DNA from: Gimesia aquarii
Lineage (GTDB): Bacteria; Planctomycetota; Planctomycetia; Planctomycetales; Planctomycetaceae
DNA: 64,000 bases
Assembly (NCBI RefSeq): GCF_007748175.1
Contig: NZ_CP037422.1
Span: 5,162,334 to 5,226,333 of the forward strand
Direction of reading: 5' to 3'
Position numbers and translations under genes: made by a program. Numbering within the stretch: the stretch's first letter is position 1; each line of letters starts with the position of its first letter. Below the pieces are notes generated by a model. It searched no databases, had not been told where the DNA came from, and saw only the letters and a list, made by a program, of their open reading frames with translations. Below are positions 35,847 to 44,641 of the stretch, piece by piece.

Positions 35847-35900
35847 GTCATTGGAATGATGATGCCAGGCGGCAGTTCTTCAGGAAAGCTTTTCATTTAT

Positions 35901-35931
35901 CAAAAAAATACTGATAACAATGTTATCAGTA
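35901..35931 (-). terminator. Strong hairpin-plus-U-run terminator for the XylR-linked PSCyt1 operon
   Basis: An 11-base perfect inverted repeat (35909-35919 with 35921-35931, one central base) is followed, on the minus strand, by TATTTTTTTG. This gives an intrinsic terminator downstream of the DUF1501 gene that ends at 36045. The plus-strand side has no U-run, so it serves mainly the minus strand. It could also be read as an operator because the repeat is so perfect, but the U-run favours a terminator. Confidence 0.7.
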
Positions 35932-36044
35932 GCAGATTCCTATTCCCGTTTACCTGATCAGAAACCGGAACAGTATTTGGACAATCCATTCTCTTGCAAA
36001 AAAACTGTAGGTGATTTGTAAATCACTCTGAGGCGATCCTCAAT

Positions 36045-37451
36045 TTAAGCAATGATTTCCTTCACTACATTTCCAGCCACATCAGTGAGACGATAATCGC
36101 GACCACTGTGGCGGTACGTCAGCTTTTCGTGGTCGACGCCCAGGAGATGGAGAATGGTGGCCTGGAGATCGTGAACGTGAACGGGGTTCTCTTCGATGTT
36201 AAAACCAAAGTCATCGGTACGACCATGGACGTGACCGCGTTTCAATCCGCTGCCTGCCATCCAGAGACTGAAGGCATTCGGATGATGATCGCGTCCTTCT
36301 TTACCAGCGGTGCTACCGCGGCGGACTTCACCCATGGGAGTACGGCCAAACTCACCCGCCCAAACAACGAGTGTGTCATTGAGCAAGCCGCGTTGCTTCA
36401 GGTCTTTGAGCAAGCCACCGGCAGGCAGATCCGTCATACCGCAATTGAGCTCGAGACGCTTATCCAAAGAACTATGATGGTCCCATGTTGAATGAACTAA
36501 ATGCACGAAACGCACGCCCCGTTCCACCATACGACGTGCTAACAAACAGTTCGTTCCGAAGGAACGCGTTTTTTCAGCATCAATCCCATACATGGTTCTC
36601 GTAGCAGCAGTCTCCTTACTGAAATCGAGCAACTCTGGGGCGGCACTTTGCATATGGAAGGCCATCTCATAGGAGGCGATGCGTGAGGCAATCTCGGTAT
36701 CACCTGTAGACTGTTGATGCATTTGATTGACATCACTTAATACGTCAAGTCGAGCGCGTTGTGTTGAAGCACTGATGCCATCTGGACGTTTGAGATAGAG
36801 AATGGGATCGCCGGAGTTACGGAACCTGACGCCACGATAGGTCGAAGACATAAACCCACTGGACCAAAGCGAACTGCCAGCACCTTCCAAGCCGTGACCA
36901 TCATCCGATGTGAGGACCATATAGCCCGGCAGGTTCTTACAGGCACTACCAAGTCCGTAGTTGACCCACGAACCAATGCTTGGATTACCAAACAGTGGCG
37001 TACCGCAGTGCATCAATAATTGTGCGGGATCATGATTGCTCTGCTCACTGTGCATCGAACGAATGAGGCATATCTCGTCTGCCATTTTCGCAGTGTGTGG
37101 CAGCAGTTCAGAAATCTCAACTCCACTTTGTCCCCGTCGTTGAAATTTGCGGGGACTGGCCATCACTCTTTCGAGTATTCCCCCGGTAGCGCTCTTTTTA
37201 GCTTGTACGAGCGACTCTGGGATCGGCTCGCCGTGTAAGGGAGCCATCTTTGGTTTTGGATCGAATAGATCGATATGTGAAGGACCTCCCATCATGAAGA
37301 TGAAGATCACGTTTTTCGCACGAGGTTTAAAGTGTGTCTGAGAAGCGACTGTATGGCCTTCTTGCGTAAGCAAATGCCAAAGTGCCATTGCGCCAAATCC
37401 ATGGGAGTTCCGGGTCAGGAAGTCGCGGCGCGAGAAATTAGAAGTAAACAT
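36045..37451 (-). CDS. Tat-exported DUF1501 protein
   Basis: A 468-residue DUF1501 protein with a twin-arginine motif SRRDFL (residues 7-12) and hydrophobic segment. Blocks include VIFIFMMGGPSHIDLFD, RGQSGVEISELLPH, CLLARRMVERGVRFVHL, TWDHHSSLDKRLE, WAGEFGRTPMGE, GRDHHPNAFSLWMAGSG and HDLQATILHLLG. The YDLHA-type His block has Gln here (HDLQA), a small deviation from two paralogues. It follows the PSCyt1 gene by 17 bases and probably shares its message. It is likely exported to the periplasm and works with the 861-residue partner. The substrate of this pair is unknown because no catabolic enzyme is encoded beside it. Confidence 0.93.
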   Translation of the reverse strand: MFTSNFSRRDFLTRNSHGFGAMALWHLLTQEGHTVASQTHFKPRAKNVIFIFMMGGPSHIDLFDPKPKMAPLHGEPIPESLVQAKKSATGGILERVMASPRKFQRRGQSGVEISELLPHTAKMADEICLIRSMHSEQSNHDPAQLLMHCGTPLFGNPSIGSWVNYGLGSACKNLPGYMVLTSDDGHGLEGAGSSLWSSGFMSSTYRGVRFRNSGDPILYLKRPDGISASTQRARLDVLSDVNQMHQQSTGDTEIASRIASYEMAFHMQSAAPELLDFSKETAATRTMYGIDAEKTRSFGTNCLLARRMVERGVRFVHLVHSTWDHHSSLDKRLELNCGMTDLPAGGLLKDLKQRGLLNDTLVVWAGEFGRTPMGEVRRGSTAGKEGRDHHPNAFSLWMAGSGLKRGHVHGRTDDFGFNIEENPVHVHDLQATILHLLGVDHEKLTYRHSGRDYRLTDVAGNVVKEIIA

Positions 37452-37468
37452 CGATTAGGTTCCTATGG

Positions 37469-40054
37469 TTATTCACGAGTAATCGTTTCATCAAGGTTCA
37501 GTAATACACTGGAAAGCGCAATCCACGCTGCATATTCCACAGGATCACCCTGGGGCGTCGATTCCAGTAGTAGCTCGCGCATCGAAGATGGTTCGTTATT
37601 GAACAGCGTTTTCTGCTGTTCAAGATACTTGAGTAGTCTCTTCGATTCTGCTGGTTGCGGAGGACGCGCAAGGACCAGCATATACGTATGGTTGAGACGG
37701 CTCTCATTGGAACTTCTTGACTCACGCATGACACGTGATGTAAGCGACCGTGCCGCTTCAAGGAAAACAGGGTCGTTCAATAGATTAAGCGCCTGCAACG
37801 GTGTATTGGAACGTTCACGTCGCGTGCAGCTGCTACTGGTATCTGGCAGATCAAAAGTGACGAATTGGGCAAAAGGGGAAGTACGTTGAATGAAAGTGTA
37901 AAGACCACGACGATAGCGATCTGCCCCCGAGCTTGTCTTCCACTCGTTACTATAGCCAGCTTTAGAGACGCTATCGGGTTGTTGTGGTTTTACACTAGGG
38001 CCACCAACCGTATGAGAAAGTAGCCCGCTTATTTCGAGTATCGAATCTCGTACCATTTCGGCAGAAAGACGGAGTCGTGACTGTCGTGCGAGTAATTCAT
38101 TATCAGGATCGTGTGTTACGAGTTCCGGTCGAGCACGTGAGGACTGCTTGTAAGTTTGAGAAGTCACGATCACACGTAGTACTTCTTTAGTACTCCAATT
38201 ATGCTGCTGAAACTTTAGAGCCAGCCAGTCGAGTAACTCAGGATGAGAGGGCCGATCTCCACGCACCCCGAAATTTTCTGACGTTGCCACGATACCGCGA
38301 CCAAATAGCTCCTGCCAAAGACGATTTACTGTGACACGCGCTGTGAGTGGATGTTCTGGTGAAACCAGCCAACGTGCCAGTGCGAGACGGTCTGGCTGAC
38401 TCTTGTGTGCGTTAAGTCGAGGTAAAGCTGCTGGGGTGCCTGCGTTCACTTTTTCACCATGACGACGATAATTTCCTCGAATATGAATGTGCGTTGCCCT
38501 AGGAATGATCGACTGCATCATCCCGGGAGCACGTGTCAGTTTTGGAAGTTCGTTTTTCCATGTTTTGATCTGAGCACGAACTTCACTCAGTTTGAGTTCC
38601 TTGGCTTTGGCATTGTAAACAGAAGGGATGTTGTCCAGAAAATAGTCAAGTAATCGATCTTGTTGATCCTGTGTCCTTTGTGCGAGAGGTGTCTTTATAA
38701 TATTGAGTCCTTCCAGTTGTCCTTCACCCAGATTTTGCCCCCACTGAAGTCCTAACAGTTCCAGTTTACGATCCCAGGAAAAGTCATCACCCGGATGTGC
38801 TTCGGCATGCAGGATTTGTTTTTCCCAGTCCGCCTGAAGTGTGGCAAGGGGCTCAGAAATCGGTGCGAGTCGCTTGCCTCGCTTTTGATCGTAGACCTGC
38901 TTTGCTTTGAGCCAGGGCTTCAGTTCACCGGGTAGCGGCGCATTGAAGTTTACTTCATCTGCATTATTGAAGAAGTCATAGAATTGGTAAAATTCGCGCT
39001 GTGAAATGGCATCGAATTTATGATCGTGACATTCAGCACAAGCAAAAGTGAGTGCGAGCCAGGTCGTACTCACAGTCGAAGTACGATCGATTACTTGCCG
39101 CACACGAAATTCTTCGAGCCCTGCACCTCCTTCACGGTTACTCAATGTGTTACGCAAGAAACCGGTAGCGGTCCGTTGTGAAACGGTGGCATTCGGAAAC
39201 AGATCGCCTGCAAGTTGCTCGATTGTAAATTGATCAAAGGGCATATCACGATTAAACGCGTCCACCACCCATTGCCGGTATCGCCAGGCAACAGGGCGAA
39301 GGAAATCTTGAAGATAGCCATCGCTGTCCCCATAATGCGCGAGATCTAACCACCAGCGTGCCCAACGCTCACCAAAATGCTCGGAAGCGAGCAAGCGGTC
39401 AACGACTCGCTCATAGGCATCGGTCCGACGATCATTAACGAACGCGTCAACTTCCAATGGTGAAGGGGGGAGGCCGATCAGATCGAGACTCAAACGGCGG
39501 ATTAACGTCGATCGATTTGCTTCCGGTGAGGGGGTAATCTTTTCCTGCGCCAAACGTGTCTGAATGAAGCGATCAATGGCATGATCAACCCCAGCTACTA
39601 CAGGCGGCTCTTGGTATTGGGGAGGAATGAATGCCCAGTGTGCTTCGTATTGAGCGCCTTGCTTTACCCAACGGCGTAATATTTCCTGTTGGTCTGCTGT
39701 GAGTTGCTTCCCTGACTCTTTGGGTGGCATTAGTAAATCAGTGTATTTGGTGAAAATGCGTTGAATGAGCGCACTCTGACCTGTCTTCCCCGGTATGATA
39801 GCCCGTGCTCCGGATTCCAGCGTTGCCAAAGCACCCTTCTCAGAATCGAGCCGTAACCCGGCTTCGCGTTTTGTTTTATCAAAGCCATGGCAGGTAAAAC
39901 AATTCTCCGCAAGGATGGGCAGTACATCTCGATTGTATCGCACTTCTTGAGCGATAGATGATCTGTCTTGAATTAAAACCATCATCACTGTAGCAACAAT
40001 GGCGAGCCAGGCAGTCCAGAATTGGCTGGATACAAAGCGGGGAAAGGGTGTCAT
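37469..40054 (-). CDS. Compact secreted PSCyt1-DUF1549-DUF1553 protein
   Basis: At 861 residues this is the shortest of the four PSCyt1 proteins. A hydrophobic leader of about 35 residues precedes the PSCyt1 haem motif CFTCHG (residues about 50-55) with the AGLRLD block. DUF1549 follows, with RSTLIRRLSLDLIG, HFGERWARWWLD and a second CxxCH in CAECHDHKFDA. There is only a short linker before DUF1553 (HPLTARVTVNRLWQELFGRG, SHPELLDWLALKF). It lacks the discoidin-like insert and the second PSCyt1 domain seen elsewhere. It is transcribed away from the XylR-like regulator, whose promoter region it shares, and with the DUF1501 gene downstream. Confidence 0.92.
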   Translation of the reverse strand: MTPFPRFVSSQFWTAWLAIVATVMMVLIQDRSSIAQEVRYNRDVLPILAENCFTCHGFDKTKREAGLRLDSEKGALATLESGARAIIPGKTGQSALIQRIFTKYTDLLMPPKESGKQLTADQQEILRRWVKQGAQYEAHWAFIPPQYQEPPVVAGVDHAIDRFIQTRLAQEKITPSPEANRSTLIRRLSLDLIGLPPSPLEVDAFVNDRRTDAYERVVDRLLASEHFGERWARWWLDLAHYGDSDGYLQDFLRPVAWRYRQWVVDAFNRDMPFDQFTIEQLAGDLFPNATVSQRTATGFLRNTLSNREGGAGLEEFRVRQVIDRTSTVSTTWLALTFACAECHDHKFDAISQREFYQFYDFFNNADEVNFNAPLPGELKPWLKAKQVYDQKRGKRLAPISEPLATLQADWEKQILHAEAHPGDDFSWDRKLELLGLQWGQNLGEGQLEGLNIIKTPLAQRTQDQQDRLLDYFLDNIPSVYNAKAKELKLSEVRAQIKTWKNELPKLTRAPGMMQSIIPRATHIHIRGNYRRHGEKVNAGTPAALPRLNAHKSQPDRLALARWLVSPEHPLTARVTVNRLWQELFGRGIVATSENFGVRGDRPSHPELLDWLALKFQQHNWSTKEVLRVIVTSQTYKQSSRARPELVTHDPDNELLARQSRLRLSAEMVRDSILEISGLLSHTVGGPSVKPQQPDSVSKAGYSNEWKTSSGADRYRRGLYTFIQRTSPFAQFVTFDLPDTSSSCTRRERSNTPLQALNLLNDPVFLEAARSLTSRVMRESRSSNESRLNHTYMLVLARPPQPAESKRLLKYLEQQKTLFNNEPSSMRELLLESTPQGDPVEYAAWIALSSVLLNLDETITRE

Positions 40055-40116
40055 GACAATCTACTCCAGTAATTGTGTCAAAAGAGGCATAGCACTCATT
40101 TGAATAAACTATAATG

Positions 40117-40173
40117 TAGACCTGATACATCAGACAGGATATAATGCGCAAATATTTTGATGTTTTGCGCAAA
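40117..40173 (+). promoter_or_regulatory. Promoter with palindromic repeats upstream of the XylR-like gene
   Basis: A possible promoter has -35 TAGACC (40117-40122), a 17-base spacer and a perfect -10 TATAAT (40140-40145). Immediately after come TGCGCAAA (40145-40152) and its complement TTTGCGCA (40164-40171); the latter is extended to the 10-base palindrome TTTGCGCAAA (40164-40173). The two sites are 19 bases apart and cover the probable transcription start, as expected for an operator used by the regulator encoded downstream. A second TATAAT occurs at 40110-40115. Confidence 0.55.
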
Positions 40174-40197
40174 CGCTTTTTTCTGGTCGAGCTTTGT

Positions 40198-41367
40198 ATG
40201 TCAACTAGCCAACCACAAAGAATTGCTTTATTGATTGACACTTCAGTTACTTTCAGTAGCCTTGTGATTCGTGGGGTGGCTCAATTTGCACGCGAACAAC
40301 CTTCCTGGCAGATTTTCTTACAGCCACGGGGAGTTCGTGAACATTCCAGCGTCCCCCGGCATTGGGAAGTGGAGGGGGTAATTACACGTGTGACACACCG
40401 CACACAAGCTGCAGCCTTAAAACGGTTGGGTATTCCGGTAATCAATGTTTCTCGAAGTGTCGTACCAGGATTTTCGATACCACAAGTTCGGATTGATGAA
40501 TGTGAATCGGCGCGATTGGCTGCGACACATCTATTGGAACGAGGATTTCGCTCACTTGCATATTACAGCGTACCAGAGCATCCTCATTACGAAGATCAGA
40601 TGGAACCTACTTTTGCGGAAGTCGTACACAGTTGGGGAGGAACTTGTAAGTACTTCAAACAGTGGCGTCGTAAACGTTCCAGCCAAAATGTGACACTTGC
40701 AGAATTGGGCGCCTGGTTACAAACGCTTCCTAAACCAGTTGGTATTCTTGCCTGGGATGCCGTACATGGCCACCTCCTTTGTGAAGCATGTGTCTCAGCC
40801 GGATTCCGGATTCCTGAGGAAGTGGCAATCGTTTGTGGGGAAGACGATGAGCTTTTCTGTCAGATTTCTTACCCTCCTTTATCGGCCGTCGATTGTGGAC
40901 CAGAGCGTATTGGTTATGAAGCGGCTGCTCTACTAGCGCGTTGTTTAGCAAATAAGCAGCTAAAAACAAAGCCGAAACTTGTCACTCCGGTTGGTATGTT
41001 GGCCCGCCATTCAACTGATGTACTGGCTATGGATGATCGGGAACTGGCGCAAGCTCTGGAATTTCTGCGTAAAAATGCCTATGGTCCATTACAAGTTCGT
41101 GATGTTTTACGTCAGGTACCGTTATCACGTCGTGCTTTGGAATTACGATTCCGTCAGGTGCTTGGTCGCTCCCCAGCCGCCGAGCTGCGCTGGTTGCGCG
41201 TTACCAAAGCGCAAGATTTACTCACAAATACAAATTGGTCTATGCCGAAAGTCGCCGCAGCGAGTGGTTTTTCACAAGTCGAAACGATGAACCGTGTCTT
41301 TCGCCGTGAGCTACAACAAACACCAACGCAGTACCGCCGTTCGACACGAAGTGGCAAGGTTGTTTAA
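40198..41367 (+). CDS. XylR-like regulator (LacI-type sensor plus AraC-type DNA-binding domain)
   Basis: The product combines a periplasmic-binding-protein-like effector domain (about residues 8-275; RIALLIDTS, VPVINVS in modified form, and ESARLAATHLLERGFR) with a C-terminal AraC-type helix-turn-helix pair (about 285-385; PLQVRDVLRQVPLSRRALELRF and the second motif KVAAASGFSQVETMNRVFRRE). This is the layout of XylR-type sugar regulators. I prefer the ATG at 40198 (389 residues) over one 54 bases earlier: the earlier start would lie inside the -10 box, and the sensor domain begins right after MSTSQPQ. It is divergent from the PSCyt1-DUF1501 operon and likely controls it in response to a sugar or sugar acid. 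Confidence 0.88.
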   Translation: MSTSQPQRIALLIDTSVTFSSLVIRGVAQFAREQPSWQIFLQPRGVREHSSVPRHWEVEGVITRVTHRTQAAALKRLGIPVINVSRSVVPGFSIPQVRIDECESARLAATHLLERGFRSLAYYSVPEHPHYEDQMEPTFAEVVHSWGGTCKYFKQWRRKRSSQNVTLAELGAWLQTLPKPVGILAWDAVHGHLLCEACVSAGFRIPEEVAIVCGEDDELFCQISYPPLSAVDCGPERIGYEAAALLARCLANKQLKTKPKLVTPVGMLARHSTDVLAMDDRELAQALEFLRKNAYGPLQVRDVLRQVPLSRRALELRFRQVLGRSPAAELRWLRVTKAQDLLTNTNWSMPKVAAASGFSQVETMNRVFRRELQQTPTQYRRSTRSGKVV

Positions 41368-41399
41368 TCGAATTCCTTCTTTCGCTGTTTGGCAGAGCT

Positions 41400-42482
41400 T
41401 TAATGGAATTCGCCTGCACTAGAAGTAGCTGATGCTGACATAATCGCCTTTGGTTCACGCGCATTGGAAATGGCTACGTCGTAAGTGATGTCACCACTTT
41501 GATAAAGTTCCATTAAGATCTGGTCCATCGTTTTCATTTGAAATTTGCGACCTGTCTGTATTTCACTATAGATGTGGTGAACCTGTCTTTCCCGGATATG
41601 ATTTCGGATAGCCGAGGTGGCGATACAAACCTCGCAGGCAAGTAAACGCTCAGAACCTGTCGCATGTGGAAGAAGTTTTTGTGAAATGATTGCCTGGATA
41701 CTGTTGGCCAATTGGACTGTAATAGAATTTTGTTGTTCTGCGGGAAAGACGCTATAAATTCTCTGGATGGTTTGCACTGAGTCTGGAGTATGCAGAGTTG
41801 CTATAACCAGATGTCCTGTTTCTGCAGCTATCAATGCGGTTTCAATCGTTTCTAAATCACGCATTTCACCAATGACAATGACATCGGGATCCTGCCGTAG
41901 AACGTGTCTTAAGGCACTTTGGAAATTCAGCACATCTCCTAATACCTCTTGCTGAATAATAATGCTGCGAATATTGTCATGAGTATATTCAACCGGATCT
42001 TCAATCGTGACTATTTTAGCGCGACGTTGTTGATTAATCGAGTGAATCATGTAGTTGAGTGTGGTGGTTTTTCCCATTCCCGTTGGTCCAGTCACCAGAA
42101 TTAATCCGCTAGGTATCCGCGTCAGTTCGTCGATAACGGGAGGAAGCCCTAATTCATCCTTTGTTCTTACATCAGATTCACATAGTCGGATCGAGAACTC
42201 GGGAACTCCAGAGTGATAGTAAACACTCACACGATAGCGTCCAATACCTTCGGTATACTCAGAAAAACAAATTTGCCAGTGTTCCTCAAAGAACTTTTTC
42301 TGTTTCTCGTTCATGATTGAGTTATAGAGTTCAAGCAGGTCTTCTTTGAGGAGAGGGTGACCTTCAAGAGGTCGGATATCACCATTAATCCGAAGTGAAG
42401 GAGACAACCCACGTACCAGATGGATATCGCTTGCTTTAAAAGAGCGTGCTCCTTTAAGGATCTTTTCCAGAGTCCAACTCAT
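41400..42482 (-). CDS. PilT-type secretion/twitching ATPase
   Basis: A 360-residue GspE/PilT-family ATPase. The N-terminal PAS-like domain (SDIHLVRGLSPSLRINGDIRPL) is followed by the ATPase core: Walker A GPTGMGKTT, the Asp box IVTIEDPVE, Walker B VIVIGEMRD and the His box ATLHTPDS. The C-terminal part QMKTMDQILMELYQSGDITYD matches the end of PilT retraction ATPases. The start is the ATG at 42482; a TTG eight codons earlier is less likely. No other pilus gene lies nearby. It is last of the eight genes running from 47961, and is separated from the TPR gene by 103 bases, so it may be independent. A C-terminal Ser/Ala-rich tail is present. Confidence 0.92.
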   Translation of the reverse strand: MSWTLEKILKGARSFKASDIHLVRGLSPSLRINGDIRPLEGHPLLKEDLLELYNSIMNEKQKKFFEEHWQICFSEYTEGIGRYRVSVYYHSGVPEFSIRLCESDVRTKDELGLPPVIDELTRIPSGLILVTGPTGMGKTTTLNYMIHSINQQRRAKIVTIEDPVEYTHDNIRSIIIQQEVLGDVLNFQSALRHVLRQDPDVIVIGEMRDLETIETALIAAETGHLVIATLHTPDSVQTIQRIYSVFPAEQQNSITVQLANSIQAIISQKLLPHATGSERLLACEVCIATSAIRNHIRERQVHHIYSEIQTGRKFQMKTMDQILMELYQSGDITYDVAISNAREPKAIMSASATSSAGEFH

Positions 42483-42585
42483 CGGATTCTTTCTAATGCT
42501 TTTCAAATATCTTATTTTTCAGCCAACATTGGCCATAACTTTATTGAATCGAATGCAATAAAAATCGGTTCGTCATTTTGCGTTC

Positions 42586-43356
42586 CTATTTTCGACCAAT
42601 CATTCGTTTAAGAAATCGTCCTACACTCCAGCTACTTTGATTGATCTCGAATAAGCGTTGTTCTGCTTCAACGTGGTTTGGGCAAAGCTCTAAACAACGT
42701 GTAAAATTCATTTCGGCAGATGAAGTGAATCCCAACTTCTGTCCACAGACTCCTAAAATGTACCAACAATAAAATGAGTCAGGTGATTTCTCGACAGCCA
42801 CTCTAGCCCGCTGTTGTGCCTTACTATAAGAACGATAAAACAAGTAGATCAGAGCAGTTTCCAAAGAAACCAACCAATCATTATTGGCAAGAAAAGCCTT
42901 ATCGAAACTCATAACATCACCTGTTTTTTTGGTTGCGACAGAGAGCTCACCTCGAACTTGCCATTGATAAGCAGATTCACCTCTTTGCATGATTGCGGCA
43001 TCGCTTAAAGTATGTGCCGCTTTGATATTACCAAGTCGGCACTCAGCTTGAGATTGTCCTGATAATAAATCTGGATTGTTGGGAAACAGTTCCAGTGCTT
43101 TCTGACTCCACATTTTGGCTTGTGGGTACTCAGAGAGTAGAACCAGCATTTGTACTTGTCCCACCCATGCCATTACGTGTGTTTTATCTTCTTCTAACGC
43201 GCGGGAATAATAGCGTAACGCGTTTTCATACTGGCCAATGCGACGATTATGATCAGCCTCTCGTACCCAATGGGAAAAGTCTTTCTCAATGGGAGCGGAA
43301 TTCTCTCGACCAGATTCTTCGGGAGTTGAATCAAATTCCAATTTATCAAATCGCAC
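42586..43356 (-). CDS. TPR-repeat protein
   Basis: A 256-residue protein made of about five tetratricopeptide repeats. Clear units are GQYENALRYYSRALEEDKTH, SEYPQAKMWSQKALELFPNN, SYSKAQQRARVAVEKSPDS and GFTSSAEMNFTRCLELCPNH. An acidic N-terminal 30 residues precedes them, and a short basic tail (RFLKRMIGRK) follows. There is no signal peptide. TPR proteins are scaffolds, and this one probably organises complex assembly for the neighbouring Ycf46, radical SAM or PilT proteins. It starts 24 bases after the zinc-ribbon membrane-protein gene. Confidence 0.9.
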   Translation of the reverse strand: MRFDKLEFDSTPEESGRENSAPIEKDFSHWVREADHNRRIGQYENALRYYSRALEEDKTHVMAWVGQVQMLVLLSEYPQAKMWSQKALELFPNNPDLLSGQSQAECRLGNIKAAHTLSDAAIMQRGESAYQWQVRGELSVATKKTGDVMSFDKAFLANNDWLVSLETALIYLFYRSYSKAQQRARVAVEKSPDSFYCWYILGVCGQKLGFTSSAEMNFTRCLELCPNHVEAEQRLFEINQSSWSVGRFLKRMIGRK

Positions 43357-43380
43357 TACTTCAGCTTTCGTAAACGAGGA

Positions 43381-44391
43381 TTAGAATAAGGTGATCCGCG
43401 AAAACGGATAAGAACGGTATATCACACGGCCGCGCACATTTCCGGATTGGATCAGACACACTTGTCTAATGTTCTGCGCTCTGATTAAGGCATTGGTTAC
43501 GGGAATCCGTCCTGTCGGATCAATAAAGTAGGAATCTGAGGGAACTCTTACTCTAATCGTGAGATCTTTGGCAAATCGCTTACTAGTTGGAAATGGGCTG
43601 ATCTCACCATCGACAAAGAGAACACCTTCTTTGATAGTCACTTCTTGTCCCGGTCCTGCAAGCACGCGGCTCACTCCAGTATCGGTAACTCGATACTGGG
43701 GGACTCGCTCACGAGTTGTGTTATTTATTAAGGCCTCTGAATTTACATAATGAACATATTCTCCTGGAGCTAGTTGTATGTTCTGCCTGACCCACAAGAT
43801 GTCTTCTGCTCGAAAGGAGCCATAGTCGTTCACCATGGTTTGAGGGCGTATGATTTGAGATATTCCCCATCCAACAGGGAGATAAAATAGTAAGTAGAGG
43901 CAGAGGCCGATCAGGAATCCTGAACTAATTCTTTCTTGGACTGATGTCTTGGCAGCAAAAACAACATCAGTAATTGATCCGAAATGCAAAGCAAAAGCAA
44001 AACCTATCAACCAGGCCCCCAAAAGGGTTCCCATAAGCAGAATACCTGAAGATAAAAAGAAGAGGTATCCAAAGAAAAAGAAGCAAGCCCGTCGAGGGCG
44101 ATTGAATGTCAATTGCAACCAGCCTGGGATGATCCAGCGAAATAGCATGCTCCTGTTGAACTTTAATGCTCCCCCGTAAGACAAAAAGTCAATGGAAGTA
44201 TCTATTTGACCCGAGAATCGTTCTGATAATGCAATTTTTAATCGTGCCCAGCCCGGTAAGCGCAACGAATTGGGTTTAGCACGCGGGGGATTTACATCAA
44301 TTGTCGCGTCTGCCAGCTTCAAAGAAGTACGACAGCGTGCACAAAGGGCGCTCCCTGGCATATTTTCAAATTGACAGCTTGGACATTGCAT
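43381..44391 (-). CDS. Zinc-ribbon membrane protein with degenerate signal-peptidase-like domain
   Basis: The 336-residue protein opens with a zinc-ribbon (CPSC, then CARC; residues 3-6 and 17-20). Two to three membrane helices follow around residues 100-145 and 155-185 (SSGILLMGTLLGAWLIGF and GFLIGLCLYLLFYLPVGW). The remaining 130 residues resemble the beta-rich core of type I signal peptidases (S26): LAPGEYVHYV, VLAGPGQEVTIKEGVLFVDG, VPSDSYFID and the final VIYRSYPFSRI. The Lys of the usual KRV block is Ser here (SRV), and no SxxPT active-site Ser motif is visible, so peptidase activity is doubtful. It lies between DUF2997 and the TPR gene, suggesting a membrane anchor or receptor for the ATPase module. 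Confidence 0.82.
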   Translation of the reverse strand: MQCPSCQFENMPGSALCARCRTSLKLADATIDVNPPRAKPNSLRLPGWARLKIALSERFSGQIDTSIDFLSYGGALKFNRSMLFRWIIPGWLQLTFNRPRRACFFFFGYLFFLSSGILLMGTLLGAWLIGFAFALHFGSITDVVFAAKTSVQERISSGFLIGLCLYLLFYLPVGWGISQIIRPQTMVNDYGSFRAEDILWVRQNIQLAPGEYVHYVNSEALINNTTRERVPQYRVTDTGVSRVLAGPGQEVTIKEGVLFVDGEISPFPTSKRFAKDLTIRVRVPSDSYFIDPTGRIPVTNALIRAQNIRQVCLIQSGNVRGRVIYRSYPFSRITLF

Positions 44392-44423
44392 CTAAAAAGT
44401 CTGCGGTTAATGATTAAAAAAAA

Positions 44424-44630
44424 TTAGTATTTTCGTTTTACATCGATATGAGATCGCACCTGTTGTTCGGTTTCATAATATTCACTAGTCAGTTCACGGG
44501 ATTCTTCCTGTCCTAGAATTTGAGCGAATGATTCAGCTACATCCAGGCAGCGAGGGCCTTTGATACCAACTGTTTTAACGGTGACTTTACCGAATTTATC
44601 GATTTCTATCTCAAGTTCTTCTTGAGCCAT
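44424..44630 (-). CDS. DUF2997 family small protein
   Basis: A 68-residue protein matching DUF2997: LEIEIDKFGKVTVKT, then GIKGPRCLDVAESF and the C-terminal ELTSEYYE. In cyanobacteria and other bacteria DUF2997 genes occur beside Ycf35-type genes, as here. It is likely cytosolic and has a single Cys in the central helix. The start ATG is 11 bases after the DUF1257-like stop. The function is not known; small size and strict neighbourhood suggest a complex subunit or protein substrate of the Ycf46 module. Confidence 0.87.
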   Translation of the reverse strand: MAQEELEIEIDKFGKVTVKTVGIKGPRCLDVAESFAQILGQEESRELTSEYYETEQQVRSHIDVKRKY

Positions 44631-44641
44631 GTTTTAGTCCT

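Noticed and set aside
35909-35931. The perfect palindrome read as an operator
   Set aside because: On the minus strand it is directly followed by a run of T and lies downstream of a convergent operon, so a terminator is the simpler explanation.
40144-40197. Earlier start for the XylR-like protein at 40144
   Set aside because: It lies inside a perfect -10 box and palindromic repeats, and the sensor domain begins right after the later ATG. Not fully excluded.
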